A DNA stretch of 64,000 bases from Uliginosibacterium paludis. Lineage in GTDB: Bacteria; Pseudomonadota; Gammaproteobacteria; Burkholderiales; Rhodocyclaceae. Made by a program: the position numbers and the translations under genes. Shown in pieces: positions 16,141-24,833 of this stretch; the stretch's first letter is position 1, and each line of letters begins with the position of its first letter. The notes below the pieces were generated by a model. It worked only from the letters and a program-made list of their open reading frames with translations, made no database searches and was not told the DNA's origin. The stretch covers positions 128,875 through 192,874 of the forward strand of contig NZ_JBDIVF010000005.1 of the NCBI RefSeq assembly GCF_039631355.1, written 5' to 3'.

Positions 16141-17504
16141 TGGATCTGTTGACGGCAGCGCGAGCCACGCAGGGCCGACTTGAAGGGGACAACGCTTCCT
16201 TTTCCGGTGTCAGCACCGATTCGCGCCAGGATCTGGCCGGCCGGCTTTTCATTGCACTCAAGGGCGATCGTTTTGATGCCCATGATTTTCTGGCCGATGT
16301 GGCGGCGCAGGGCGCGGTGGCAGCGCTTGTCGACGAACGTGAAGGATTGTCGGCGCCGGCCGGGCTGCCGCTGATCCGTGTGCCGGACACGCGCCTGGCG
16401 CTGGGCCAGCTGGCAGCTTTCTGGCGTGCGCAGTTCCGCATTCCCCTGATCGGCGTTACCGGAAGCAATGGCAAGACGACGGTCAAGGAAATGTGCGCGA
16501 GCATCCTGCGGGCCTGGCTGGGTGACGACGCCGTGCTGGCCACCCAAGGCAACCTGAATAATGACATTGGCGTGCCCTTGATGCTGCTGAGGCTTCACGC
16601 CGGGCATCGTGCGGCCGTGATCGAGATGGGCATGAATCATCCCGGCGAGATCGCCTATCTGGCCGGTCTTGCCGCGCCCGGTGTCGCGATCGTCAACAAC
16701 GCTCAGCGCGCACACCTCGAAGGCATGGGCGGCCTGCTCGCCGTGGCGGAGGAAAAGGGTGCGATCTTCTCGGCCCTCGCCGTCGATGGCACGGCCATCA
16801 TCAATGCCGATGACGAGCATGCCTCTTTCTGGCTGGAGCGTCTGCCCGGCTGCAGCAGCCTGTGCTTCGGTTTTTCGGATGCGGCTGACGTGTCGGCCAC
16901 GGTGGAGCCTGCGCGCCTGGGCTCCCGCCTCAGCCTGCGCACGCCGTCCGGCAACGCGATTGTCGAACTGAGCGCGCCGGGGCTGCACAACGCACGCAAT
17001 GCTCTGGGGGCTGCCGCAGCCTGCATGGCAGCCGGTGCGCCGCTGGATGCCGTGGTGCGCGGCCTCTGCACATTCCAGGGCGCGAAGGGGCGACTGCAGC
17101 GCAAGCTTGCAGCAGGCGGGGCGATCCTGATCGATGACAGCTACAACGCCAACCCTGATTCGGTTCGTGCCGCGATCGATGTGCTGGCTGCCACGCCGGG
17201 CAAGAAGTTCCTGGTGCTCGGTGACATGGGCGAGATCGGCGAGATGAGCGCGCAGTGCCACGACGAAATCGGTGGCTATGCTCGCAGCGCAGGCATCGAC
17301 CGCCTCTTCGCGCTGGGGGAGCACAGCCGGCTGGCTGCGCGGAACTTCGGCTCCGGGGGCCTGCACTTCGAGTCGGCAGAGGCGCTGGCGGCTGCGGTGC
17401 TGCCCCTGCTGGACGCCGATGCAGTCGTGCTCGTAAAGGGATCGCGCTTCATGCGCATGGAACGCGTGGTGGAGGCTCTGAGCCCGCACCCGGACAAGGA
17501 CTGA
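16137..17504 (+). CDS. murF: UDP-MurNAc-tripeptide:D-Ala-D-Ala ligase
   Basis: MurF adds D-Ala-D-Ala to complete the UDP-MurNAc pentapeptide. The 455 residues include GVSTDSRQDLAGRLFIALKG at the N-terminus, the ATP loop GVTGSNGKTTVKEM near residue 106, NNDIGVPLMLL, IEMGMNHPGEI, and DDSYNANPDSVRAAID near 331. The start is ATG-ATG overlapping the murE stop by 4 nt, and mraY follows 5 nt after the stop. Confidence 0.96.
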   Translation: MMDLLTAARATQGRLEGDNASFSGVSTDSRQDLAGRLFIALKGDRFDAHDFLADVAAQGAVAALVDEREGLSAPAGLPLIRVPDTRLALGQLAAFWRAQFRIPLIGVTGSNGKTTVKEMCASILRAWLGDDAVLATQGNLNNDIGVPLMLLRLHAGHRAAVIEMGMNHPGEIAYLAGLAAPGVAIVNNAQRAHLEGMGGLLAVAEEKGAIFSALAVDGTAIINADDEHASFWLERLPGCSSLCFGFSDAADVSATVEPARLGSRLSLRTPSGNAIVELSAPGLHNARNALGAAAACMAAGAPLDAVVRGLCTFQGAKGRLQRKLAAGGAILIDDSYNANPDSVRAAIDVLAATPGKKFLVLGDMGEIGEMSAQCHDEIGGYARSAGIDRLFALGEHSRLAARNFGSGGLHFESAEALAAAVLPLLDADAVVLVKGSRFMRMERVVEALSPHPDKD

Positions 17505-17509
17505 TCCAA

Positions 17510-18598
17510 ATGCTACTCAAACTTTTTCTCTGGCTCGGGCAGGATGTGCGCACGTTCAACGTGTTCGGCTACATCACGCTGCGCACCATGCTCGCCGCCC
17601 TGACCGCGCTGGTCATCTCCTTCATTTTCGGGCCGCCGCTGATCCGCTGGCTGGCCGCCAAGAAGATCGGTCAGGCCGTGCGTGACGATGGTCCGAAGTC
17701 ACACCTGACCAAGGCTGGCACGCCAACCATGGGAGGCGCGCTGATCCTCATCGCGATCGGTATCACAACGCTGCTGTGGGGGGATCTCTCGAATCACTAC
17801 ATCTGGGTCGTGCTGCTTGTCACGCTGGGCTTCGGTGCGGTGGGCTGGGTGGATGACTGGCGCAAGGTCGTTCATCGCGACCCCAAGGGGCTGGCCAGCC
17901 GCTGGAAGTATTTCTGGACCTCGGCCATTGCACTCGCCGCAGCGATCTTCCTCGCCTTCAATGCCGGAACGCCGGCCCACACCGAACTGATCGTGCCGTT
18001 CTTCAAGTCGGTTGCCTATCCGCTTGGCATTTTCGGTTTCATCGCGATGACCTATTTCGTGATCAATGGCACCAGCCATGCGGTGAATCTGACCGATGGC
18101 CTCGATGGTCTGGCCATCATGCCGACCGTGATGGTGGCGGCCGCACTGGCGATCTTTGCCTATGTGGCCGGGCACAAGGGTTTTTCTGCCTACCTCGGCG
18201 TGCCCTACATTCCGGGGGCTGGCGAGCTGGCGGTGTTCTGCGGCGCGATGGCCGGCGCGGGGCTGGGCTTCCTGTGGTTCAACGCGTATCCCGCGGATGT
18301 GTTCATGGGTGACGTGGGCGCACTGGCGCTGGGCGCCGCGCTGGGCACGGTCGCGGTGATCGTGCGTCAGGAAATCGTGCTCTTCATCATGGGCGGTCTG
18401 TTCGTGGCCGAAACCCTGTCGGTGATGCTGCAGGTCTCCTACTTCAAGTGGTCGGGTGGCAAGCGGATTTTCCGCATGGCACCGCTTCACCACCATTACG
18501 AACTCAGTGGCTGGAAGGAAACGCAGGTGGTGGTCCGCTTCTGGATCATCACCCTGATGCTCGTGCTCTTCGGTCTCTCCACGCTCAAGCTTCGCTGA
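17510..18598 (+). CDS. mraY: Phospho-MurNAc-pentapeptide translocase MraY
   Basis: MraY transfers phospho-MurNAc-pentapeptide to undecaprenyl phosphate at the inner membrane, making lipid I. The 362-residue polytopic protein (about ten membrane helices) has the family motifs KAGTPTMGG near residue 70, GWVDDWRKVVHRDPKGL near 112, NLTDGLDGLA near 195 with catalytic Asp residues, and the C-terminal MAPLHHHYELSGW. The ATG at 17510 lies five bases after the murF stop; the longer frame upstream overlaps murF deeply and is rejected. Confidence 0.96.
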   Translation: MLLKLFLWLGQDVRTFNVFGYITLRTMLAALTALVISFIFGPPLIRWLAAKKIGQAVRDDGPKSHLTKAGTPTMGGALILIAIGITTLLWGDLSNHYIWVVLLVTLGFGAVGWVDDWRKVVHRDPKGLASRWKYFWTSAIALAAAIFLAFNAGTPAHTELIVPFFKSVAYPLGIFGFIAMTYFVINGTSHAVNLTDGLDGLAIMPTVMVAAALAIFAYVAGHKGFSAYLGVPYIPGAGELAVFCGAMAGAGLGFLWFNAYPADVFMGDVGALALGAALGTVAVIVRQEIVLFIMGGLFVAETLSVMLQVSYFKWSGGKRIFRMAPLHHHYELSGWKETQVVVRFWIITLMLVLFGLSTLKLR

Positions 18599-18599
18599 A

Positions 18600-19985
18600 A
18601 TGAAACGGGCCGCACACTATCTGGTTCTCGGTCTGGGTGAGTCGGGCCTGGCCATGGCGCGATGGCTTACCCGCAAGGGTGTCGCACTGCGGGTGGCTGA
18701 CTCGCGGCCGAATCCTCCGGGGCTGGATGTGCTGCGCGCGCAGTGTCCCGATGCTGAAGTCATATGCGGTCCGTTCGGCGAAGGATTGCTGGATGGCGTG
18801 ACGCGTGTCGCGCTGAGCCCCGGGCTGTCGGTCGATGCGCCGCTGGTGGTGCAGGCGCGTGCGCGCGGCATCGACGTGACCGGCGAGATCGAACTCTTCG
18901 TCGAGGCGCTCGAGGATCTGGGCGAGCGCCAGCGGTGTCGTCTGCTGGCCATTACCGGCACGAACGGCAAGACCACCACCACTACGCTGGCCGGCGTGCT
19001 GGCTGGCGCGGCGGGCAGGGATGCGATGGTCGCCGGCAATATTTCGCCCGCGGCACTGGACGCACTCATGCAGCGTCTGGATCAGGGACGTCTGCCTGAG
19101 GTCTGGGTGCTGGAGCTCTCCAGCTTTCAGCTTGAGACCACGCGCGCGCTTAATGCCGATGCGGCGGCCGTGCTCAATGTCACTGACGATCATCTGGATC
19201 GCCACGGCAGCATGCAGGGCTACGCAGCCGCCAAGGCTGCAGTCTTTGCTGGCGCGCCGGCTCAGGTTCTCAATCGGCAGGACGTTTTTTCCATTGCAAT
19301 GCGCAGGGCCGGATTGGCGCAGCACAGCTTCGGCCTTGACGCACCGGCTGCTGCAGGGGATTTCGGCCTCGTTCGCCATGCCGGCGAGCGCTGGCTGGCC
19401 GAGGGCAGCGCGCTGCTCATGCCGGCTGCCGAAGTGCCGCTGGCGGGGGATCACAATCTTGCCAACGTGCTGGCCGCGCTGGCGCTTTGCCGCGCGATCG
19501 ATCTGCCGATGCGCCCGATGCTGGAGGCCATTCGCGGCTTCGCCGGTCTGCCTCACCGGGTCGAGAAGGTCGCCGAGCGGCATGACGGCGTCGTGTTCTA
19601 CGACGACTCCAAGGGAACCAATGTCGGTGCTACGCTCGCCGCCCTGCAGGGGCTCGGTCGTCGCGTGGTGCTGATCGCCGGCGGCGATGGCAAGGGGCAG
19701 GACTTCACGCCGCTCCGTGACGCGTTTCGCGATCATGCGCGCGCGGTGGTCCTGATCGGTCGCGACGCCCGGATCATCGAAGCGCAGACACGCGACAGCG
19801 GTGTCGAATTCGTCTTCGCGGAGAGCATGGACGAGGCCGTACTGGCTGCCGACAGGCTGGCTTCACCGGGCGAGGCCGTGCTGCTTTCACCCGCCTGTGC
19901 GAGCATGGACATGTTCCGCAACTATGCTCACCGTGCGGAGGTTTTCGTGGCGGCCGTGCGGCGCCTGCCGGGGTGCAGTCAATGA
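18600..19985 (+). CDS. murD: UDP-MurNAc-L-Ala:D-Glu ligase
   Basis: MurD adds D-glutamate to UDP-MurNAc-L-Ala. The 461 residues open with the nucleotide-sugar-binding LVLGLGESGLAMARWL, then the ATP loop AITGTNGKTTTTT near residue 119, ELSSFQLETT near 168, NVTDDHLDRHG near 195, GLPHRVEKVAERHDGVVFYDDSKGTN near 314-339, and LLSPACASMDMFRNY near 428. The ATG comes one base after the mraY stop, and ftsW starts inside the stop. Confidence 0.96.
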   Translation: MKRAAHYLVLGLGESGLAMARWLTRKGVALRVADSRPNPPGLDVLRAQCPDAEVICGPFGEGLLDGVTRVALSPGLSVDAPLVVQARARGIDVTGEIELFVEALEDLGERQRCRLLAITGTNGKTTTTTLAGVLAGAAGRDAMVAGNISPAALDALMQRLDQGRLPEVWVLELSSFQLETTRALNADAAAVLNVTDDHLDRHGSMQGYAAAKAAVFAGAPAQVLNRQDVFSIAMRRAGLAQHSFGLDAPAAAGDFGLVRHAGERWLAEGSALLMPAAEVPLAGDHNLANVLAALALCRAIDLPMRPMLEAIRGFAGLPHRVEKVAERHDGVVFYDDSKGTNVGATLAALQGLGRRVVLIAGGDGKGQDFTPLRDAFRDHARAVVLIGRDARIIEAQTRDSGVEFVFAESMDEAVLAADRLASPGEAVLLSPACASMDMFRNYAHRAEVFVAAVRRLPGCSQ

Positions 19986-21250
19986 TCGGCGGCGAGCTGC
20001 TCTCGCGCGTGCGCGCGCTGTTCCGCTCCGATGACAGCCGCTTCAGCGGTCAGGCCAGGGCGGGCGAGCTGGATGGCTGGCTGTTCTGGTCGTCGGCCCT
20101 GCTGCTGCTGTTCGGCCTGGTGATGGTCTATTCCTCGTCGATAGCCTTTGCCGAAGGCAGCCGCCTCTCGAGTCACAACTCGACCTTCTTTCTCACCCGT
20201 CATGCGATCTTTCTGGCGCTCGGTGCGGTATCGGGGCTGATCGCCTTCCAGGTGCCGGTGCGCAACCTTCAGAAGCTCGCGCCCTGGTTGGCCGCGGCAG
20301 GCATTCTGGCCTTGCTGCTGGTGCTGATTCCGCATGTCGGGCGCGAGGTCAACGGTGCACGTCGCTGGATTCCGCTCGGCCCGATCAACATCCAGCCTTC
20401 CGAGTTCATGAAGCTGGCCATGGCGCTTTACGCGGCGGACTACACCGCCCGCAAGCTGCCGGTGATGAAGAGCTTCATGAAGGCTTTCGTGCCAATGGCC
20501 GCGATGGTGGCGGTGATCGGCTTCCTGCTGTTGCGCGAGCCCGACTTCGGCGCGCTGATCGTGATTGCCTGCATCGCGTTCGGCATCCTGTTCCTCGGCG
20601 GCATGAACGTGCGCATCTTCGCGGCGCTGAGCGTATTCGCGGTCATCATGATCGCGATCCTGGTGCTGACTTCTCCGTACCGGCGCGAGCGTCTGTTCGG
20701 CTTCTCCGACCCGTGGAAGGATGCGCTGGGCAGCGGTTACCAGCTCTCGCACGCACTGATCGCGTTCGGCCGCGGCGAGTGGTTCGGCGTCGGTCTGGGC
20801 GGCAGCATCGAGAAGCTCTTCTATCTGCCGGAAGCTCATACCGACTTTCTGCTCGCCGTGATTGCGGAAGAACTCGGCTTCACCGGCGTGCTGGTCGTGA
20901 TCGTCCTGTTCGCGATCATCGTGCAGCGGGCCTTTGCCATTGCGCGCCGCTCGCATCATCTGGAGCGCCACTTTTCCGGACTGGTCGCCCAGGGGATCGG
21001 CCTCTGGATCGGCGCGCAATCGCTCATCAACATGGGCGTGAACATGGGCGTGCTGCCGACCAAGGGCCTCACGCTGCCGTTGATGAGCTTCGGTGGCTCC
21101 GGCATTCTGGCGAACTGCCTCGCGCTGGCCGTGCTGCTCCGGATTGACTGGGAAAACCGGCAGCTGCCGCGCAGTACGGCGGGCTCCGGCTACGGTGCGG
21201 CTGCCGTAGCGCGGCCGGCTGCGGTGCGCCGTGGAGGAGATCCGGTATGA
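19982..21250 (+). CDS. ftsW: Septal peptidoglycan polymerase FtsW
   Basis: FtsW is the SEDS-family glycosyltransferase that polymerises lipid II at the septum as partner of FtsI. The 422-residue membrane protein has about ten helices and the SEDS signatures NGARRWIPLGPINIQPSEFMKLA near residue 121, GSGYQLSHALIAFGRGEWFGVGLG near 247, LPEAHTDFLLAVIAEELGF near 282, and MGVLPTKGLTLPLMSFGGSG near 355. The ATG at 19982 forms an ATGA overlap with murD; an in-frame GTG nine bases upstream is less likely. Confidence 0.95.
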   Translation: MIGGELLSRVRALFRSDDSRFSGQARAGELDGWLFWSSALLLLFGLVMVYSSSIAFAEGSRLSSHNSTFFLTRHAIFLALGAVSGLIAFQVPVRNLQKLAPWLAAAGILALLLVLIPHVGREVNGARRWIPLGPINIQPSEFMKLAMALYAADYTARKLPVMKSFMKAFVPMAAMVAVIGFLLLREPDFGALIVIACIAFGILFLGGMNVRIFAALSVFAVIMIAILVLTSPYRRERLFGFSDPWKDALGSGYQLSHALIAFGRGEWFGVGLGGSIEKLFYLPEAHTDFLLAVIAEELGFTGVLVVIVLFAIIVQRAFAIARRSHHLERHFSGLVAQGIGLWIGAQSLINMGVNMGVLPTKGLTLPLMSFGGSGILANCLALAVLLRIDWENRQLPRSTAGSGYGAAAVARPAAVRRGGDPV

Positions 21251-22317
21251 GTTCGCGCCAGAAAAAACTGCTCGTGATGGCCGGCGGCACCGGCGGACAC
21301 ATCTATCCCGGCGTCGCCGTCGCCGAAGCGCTCCGCGCGCGCGGCTGGCAGATTGCCTGGATGGGAAACGAAGACCGCATGGAGGGGCGCATCGTACCGG
21401 CTTACGGTTACGAGCTGGCCTGGATCCGTTTCGGCGCCCTGCGCGGCAAGGGATTGCTCGCCAAGCTGATGCTGCCGGTCAATCTGCTGCGCGGATTCTG
21501 GCAGGCAGCGCAGGCGATCCGGCGCGTGAAGCCCGACGTCGTGATCGGCATGGGGGGCTATGTCAGTTTTCCGGGCGGCGCGATGGCGCGTTTGCTCGGC
21601 AAGCCGGTCATCGTGCATGAGCAGAACTCGGTGGCGGGGCTGGCCAATCGCGTGCTCGCACGTCTTGCCCGGCGTGTGGTCTGCGGCTTCCCCGATGTGA
21701 TCGCTGGTGGCGCATGGCTCGGCAATCCGGTTCGTGCCGACATCGCTTCGCTGCCGTCTCCGGGCGAACGCTTTGCAGGCCGCTCCGGGCCGCTGAAGTT
21801 GCTCGTGGTCGGGGGCTCACTGGGCGCGCGGGCGCTCAACGATGTCGTACCGGCCGCCCTTGCGCGCCTGCCGGAAGCGCAGCGACCGAAGGTGACGCAT
21901 CAGTCCGGCGCCAACCAGCTCGAGGCGCTTGAGGCCGCGTATGCCGCGGCTGGCGTGAAGGGCGAGTTGCTGCCTTTCATCGACAACATGGCGCAGCGCT
22001 ATGCGGAGGCGGATCTGGTGATCTGCCGCTCGGGGGCGCTGACCGTGGCCGAGCTGGCTGCCGCGGGCGTGGCCAGCGTGCTGGTGCCTTTCCCGCACGC
22101 AGTGGATGACCACCAGACCGGTAACGCCGGTTTTCTGTCGGAGCGTGGGGCTGCCGTGCTGATCCAGCAGCGTGAGCTTGATGCCGACCGCCTCGCCGAC
22201 TGCCTGGCCGGGCTGGACCGCGCCCGATTGCTCGCAATGGCCGAGGCCGCGCGCACGCTCGCCAGGCCTCATGCGGCCGAAGACGTGGCCCGTGTCTGCG
22301 AGGAGTTGTGCCAGTGA
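21247..22317 (+). CDS. murG: Lipid II synthase MurG
   Basis: MurG, a GT28 glycosyltransferase on the inner face of the membrane, transfers GlcNAc from UDP-GlcNAc to lipid I. The 356 residues show the N-terminal GGTGGHIYPGVAVAEAL near residue 13, VIGMGGYVSFPGG near 99, VHEQNSVAGLANR near 123, GGSLGARALND near 191, and VICRSGALTVAELAAAGVASVLVPFPHAVDDHQTGNA near 258-295. It overlaps ftsW by 4 nt. Its stop overlaps the GTG of a small ORF that leads to murC. Confidence 0.96.
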   Translation: MSSRQKKLLVMAGGTGGHIYPGVAVAEALRARGWQIAWMGNEDRMEGRIVPAYGYELAWIRFGALRGKGLLAKLMLPVNLLRGFWQAAQAIRRVKPDVVIGMGGYVSFPGGAMARLLGKPVIVHEQNSVAGLANRVLARLARRVVCGFPDVIAGGAWLGNPVRADIASLPSPGERFAGRSGPLKLLVVGGSLGARALNDVVPAALARLPEAQRPKVTHQSGANQLEALEAAYAAAGVKGELLPFIDNMAQRYAEADLVICRSGALTVAELAAAGVASVLVPFPHAVDDHQTGNAGFLSERGAAVLIQQRELDADRLADCLAGLDRARLLAMAEAARTLARPHAAEDVARVCEELCQ

Positions 22318-22502
22318 CGCGCGCGGTGCACACGCGATCCATCAAAGCGGGCTTGAAGGCCTCCGGAAGCGTGCCTTGGCGCCTGAAATTTGCGACACTT
22401 CCGCGATTGTGCCGGGGCGTTTGCCCGGCACCGGTCCCATTCATCGCAACAGGTTTTCAAATGACCCGGAAAAGCAGTGCCGGCACGGGAGTGCAGGCAT
22501 GA
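22314..22502 (+). CDS. Small ORF bridging murG and murC, possible coupling peptide
   Basis: This 62-codon frame fills the only sizeable gap in the dcw cluster. Its GTG overlaps the murG stop (GTGA) with GAGGAG eight bases upstream, and its TGA overlaps the murC ATG (ATGA). The product is basic, Arg/Lys-rich, with two Cys, no membrane segment and no family I recognise. It could be a real peptide or serve only to carry ribosomes from murG to murC. A chance open frame cannot be excluded, because GC-rich DNA gives many. It also spans a GTGCCGGG/CCCGGCAC stem (22409-22431). Confidence 0.4.
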   Translation: MTRAVHTRSIKAGLKASGSVPWRLKFATLPRLCRGVCPAPVPFIATGFQMTRKSSAGTGVQA

Positions 22503-23890
22503 AACACAAGATCAGGAACATCCATTTCGTAGGGATCGGCGGCGCGGGCATGAGTGCCATCGCCGAGGTCCTCGCCAGCCAGGGCTATGCCGTGAGCGGG
22601 TCCGACCTCGCGGACAATGCCACGACGCGTCGCCTGGCTTCGCTCGGCATCCGGGTGATCCAGGGGCACGCCGCAGAGAACGTTTCCGACGCGGACGCGA
22701 TCGTCACCTCGACCGCCGTGCGTCACGACAATCCGGAAGTGCTCGCGGCACGGGCGCGGCAGATTCCGGTGGTGCCGCGCGCACAGATGCTGGCCGAGCT
22801 CATGCGGCTCAAGCAGGGGATCGCGATTGCCGGCACGCACGGCAAGACCACCACCACGAGTCTTGTCTCCAGCGTGCTCGCGGAAGCCGGGCTTGACCCG
22901 ACCTTCGTGATCGGCGGACGGCTCAATGCAGCAGGTGCCAACTCGCGAGTGGGCAGTGGTGACTTCCTGGTGGCAGAGGCCGACGAGTCCGATGCTTCCT
23001 TCCTCATGCTGAGCCCGGTCATTTCGGTCGTCACCAATATCGACGCCGATCACATGGAGACCTATGGCCACGATTTCGGCCGGCTCAAGCATGCCTTCAT
23101 CGACTTCCTCAACCGCCTGGCCTTCTATGGCGTGGCGGTGGTGTGTGCCGATGACCCGAACGTCAGGGAGATCCTGCCTTTCGTGTCCAAGCAGGTGATC
23201 CGCTACGGTTTCTCGCCGGATGCGCAGGTGCGCGCCGAAAACGTGCGGGCCGTCGGTGGCCAGATGCATTTCGACGTGATCCGCAGCAATGGCAGCAGCG
23301 TGCGCTTCCCCGTGAGGCTGAACCTGCCCGGCATGCACAACGTGCTCAACGCGCTGGCGACGGTTGCGGTGGCCAGCGAAGTCGGCGTGTCAGATGAGGA
23401 CATCGCGCGCGGCCTCGAAAACTTCCAGGGGGTCGGACGTCGCTTCCAGCGCTATGGCCAGGTCGCGCTGCCTTCCGGCGGCAGCTTCACGCTGATTGAC
23501 GATTACGGCCACCATCCGGTCGAAATGGCGGCCACGATTGCCGCGGCCCGGGGCGCCTTCCCCGGCCAGCGTCTGCTGCTGGCCTTCCAGCCTCACCGCT
23601 ACACCCGTACACGCGACTGCTTCGAGGATTTCGTGAAGGTGCTGGGCTCGGTTGATTCCCTCGTGCTCGGCGAGGTCTATGCCGCGGGCGAAGCGCCCAT
23701 CGTGGCAGCAGATGGGCGCTCCCTCGCGCGCGCGCTGCGTGTCGCAGGCAGGATCGAGCCGGTATTCGTCGAGCAGGTGGCTGACATGCCTGCTGCAATC
23801 ATGGAAACAGCGCGTGATGGTGATGTGGTGATGACCATGGGCGCGGGTTCGATCGGTGGCGTGCCGGCCCGGCTCGTGGCGGCGGAATGA
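22499..23890 (+). CDS. murC: UDP-MurNAc:L-alanine ligase
   Basis: MurC adds L-alanine to UDP-MurNAc, the first peptide step. The 463 residues start IRNIHFVGIGGAGMSAIAEVL. They carry the ATP loop AGTHGKTTTTS near residue 111, EADESDASFL near 160, NIDADHMETYG near 180, LNLPGMHNVLNALA near 275, DDYGHHPVEM near 334 and FQPHRYTRTRD near 363. I chose the ATG at 22499, which has GGGAG seven bases upstream; the longer in-frame extension overlaps murG and lacks family features. Its stop overlaps ddl. Confidence 0.96.
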   Translation: MKHKIRNIHFVGIGGAGMSAIAEVLASQGYAVSGSDLADNATTRRLASLGIRVIQGHAAENVSDADAIVTSTAVRHDNPEVLAARARQIPVVPRAQMLAELMRLKQGIAIAGTHGKTTTTSLVSSVLAEAGLDPTFVIGGRLNAAGANSRVGSGDFLVAEADESDASFLMLSPVISVVTNIDADHMETYGHDFGRLKHAFIDFLNRLAFYGVAVVCADDPNVREILPFVSKQVIRYGFSPDAQVRAENVRAVGGQMHFDVIRSNGSSVRFPVRLNLPGMHNVLNALATVAVASEVGVSDEDIARGLENFQGVGRRFQRYGQVALPSGGSFTLIDDYGHHPVEMAATIAAARGAFPGQRLLLAFQPHRYTRTRDCFEDFVKVLGSVDSLVLGEVYAAGEAPIVAADGRSLARALRVAGRIEPVFVEQVADMPAAIMETARDGDVVMTMGAGSIGGVPARLVAAE

Positions 23891-24831
23891 TGAGTGGAGA
23901 ACGTGCAGTGACAGAGGCAACCCGGAATTTCGGCAAGGTGGCAGTGCTCATGGGCGGCCCGTCAGCGGAGCGCGAGATCTCGCTGCTGTCCGGCAATGCG
24001 GTGCTGGCCGCGTTGCGCTCGCAGGGTGTGGATGCGCATGCCTTCGACCCCGCCGAGCGCCCGGTCTGGGCGCTGGCAGAAGAAGGCTTCAATCGCGCAT
24101 TCATCACGCTGCATGGCCGCTTCGGCGAAGACGGCACGGTGCAGGGCGCGCTTCAGGTCATGAAGATCCCCTTCACCGGCAGCGGGGTGATGGCTTCCGC
24201 GATCGCGATGGACAAGTGGCGCACCAAGCTCGTGTGGCTTGCTGCAGGCGTACCGACACCGGCTTACCGCATGCTCGTGCCAGGTTGCGATTACGCATCT
24301 GTCATTGATGAGCTGGGCCTGCCGCTCATCATCAAACCGGCACGTGAGGGCTCTTCTCTTGGCGTGACCAAGGTTCGCAACGCAGCAGAGTTTGCCGCGG
24401 CATTCGAGGCAGCCCATCGCCTGGACCCGCTCGTGATCGCGGAGCAGTTCGTCAGCGGCCAGGAAATGACGGCGGCCGTGCTGGGCGACAAGGCGCTGCC
24501 GCTCGTGCGCATCGAGCCGCTCAAGGGTGAGTACGATTACCAGAACAAGTACTTCACCGACGATGTGCGCTATCACTGCCCCGCCGGCATCGCACCCGAA
24601 ATCGAGGAAGCGATCCAGTCCGATGCCCTGAAGGCTTTCCAGGTGCTCGGATGTCGTGGCTGGGGCAGGGCAGACCTGATCCTGCGCGAGGACGGCAGCT
24701 ACAGTTTCCTCGAGATGAACACCGCACCGGGCATGACCGGACACTCGCTGGTCCCGATGGCCGCCCGCACGGCTGGTCTTGGTTTCGAGCAACTGTGTCT
24801 GGACATTCTCGAGCAGGCCAGCCTCGACTGA
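23887..24831 (+). CDS. ddl: D-alanine-D-alanine ligase
   Basis: Ddl is an ATP-grasp enzyme making D-Ala-D-Ala for MurF. The 314 residues contain KVAVLMGGPSAEREISLLSG near residue 17, FITLHGRFGEDGTVQG near 72, LPLIIKPAREGSSLGVTKV near 143, and the metal-binding ADLILREDGSYSFLEMNTAPGMTGHSLVP near 261-289. This is the DdlB-type gene placed in dcw clusters between murC and ftsQ. The start is one of two adjacent ATGs at the murC stop. Confidence 0.96.
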   Translation: MMSGERAVTEATRNFGKVAVLMGGPSAEREISLLSGNAVLAALRSQGVDAHAFDPAERPVWALAEEGFNRAFITLHGRFGEDGTVQGALQVMKIPFTGSGVMASAIAMDKWRTKLVWLAAGVPTPAYRMLVPGCDYASVIDELGLPLIIKPAREGSSLGVTKVRNAAEFAAAFEAAHRLDPLVIAEQFVSGQEMTAAVLGDKALPLVRIEPLKGEYDYQNKYFTDDVRYHCPAGIAPEIEEAIQSDALKAFQVLGCRGWGRADLILREDGSYSFLEMNTAPGMTGHSLVPMAARTAGLGFEQLCLDILEQASLD

Positions 24832-24833
24832 AC

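Noticed and set aside
22409..22431. Stem GTGCCGGG/CCCGGCAC between murG and murC considered as a terminator
   Set aside because: No T-run follows, it lies inside the bridging ORF, and termination here would cut off murC through ftsZ.
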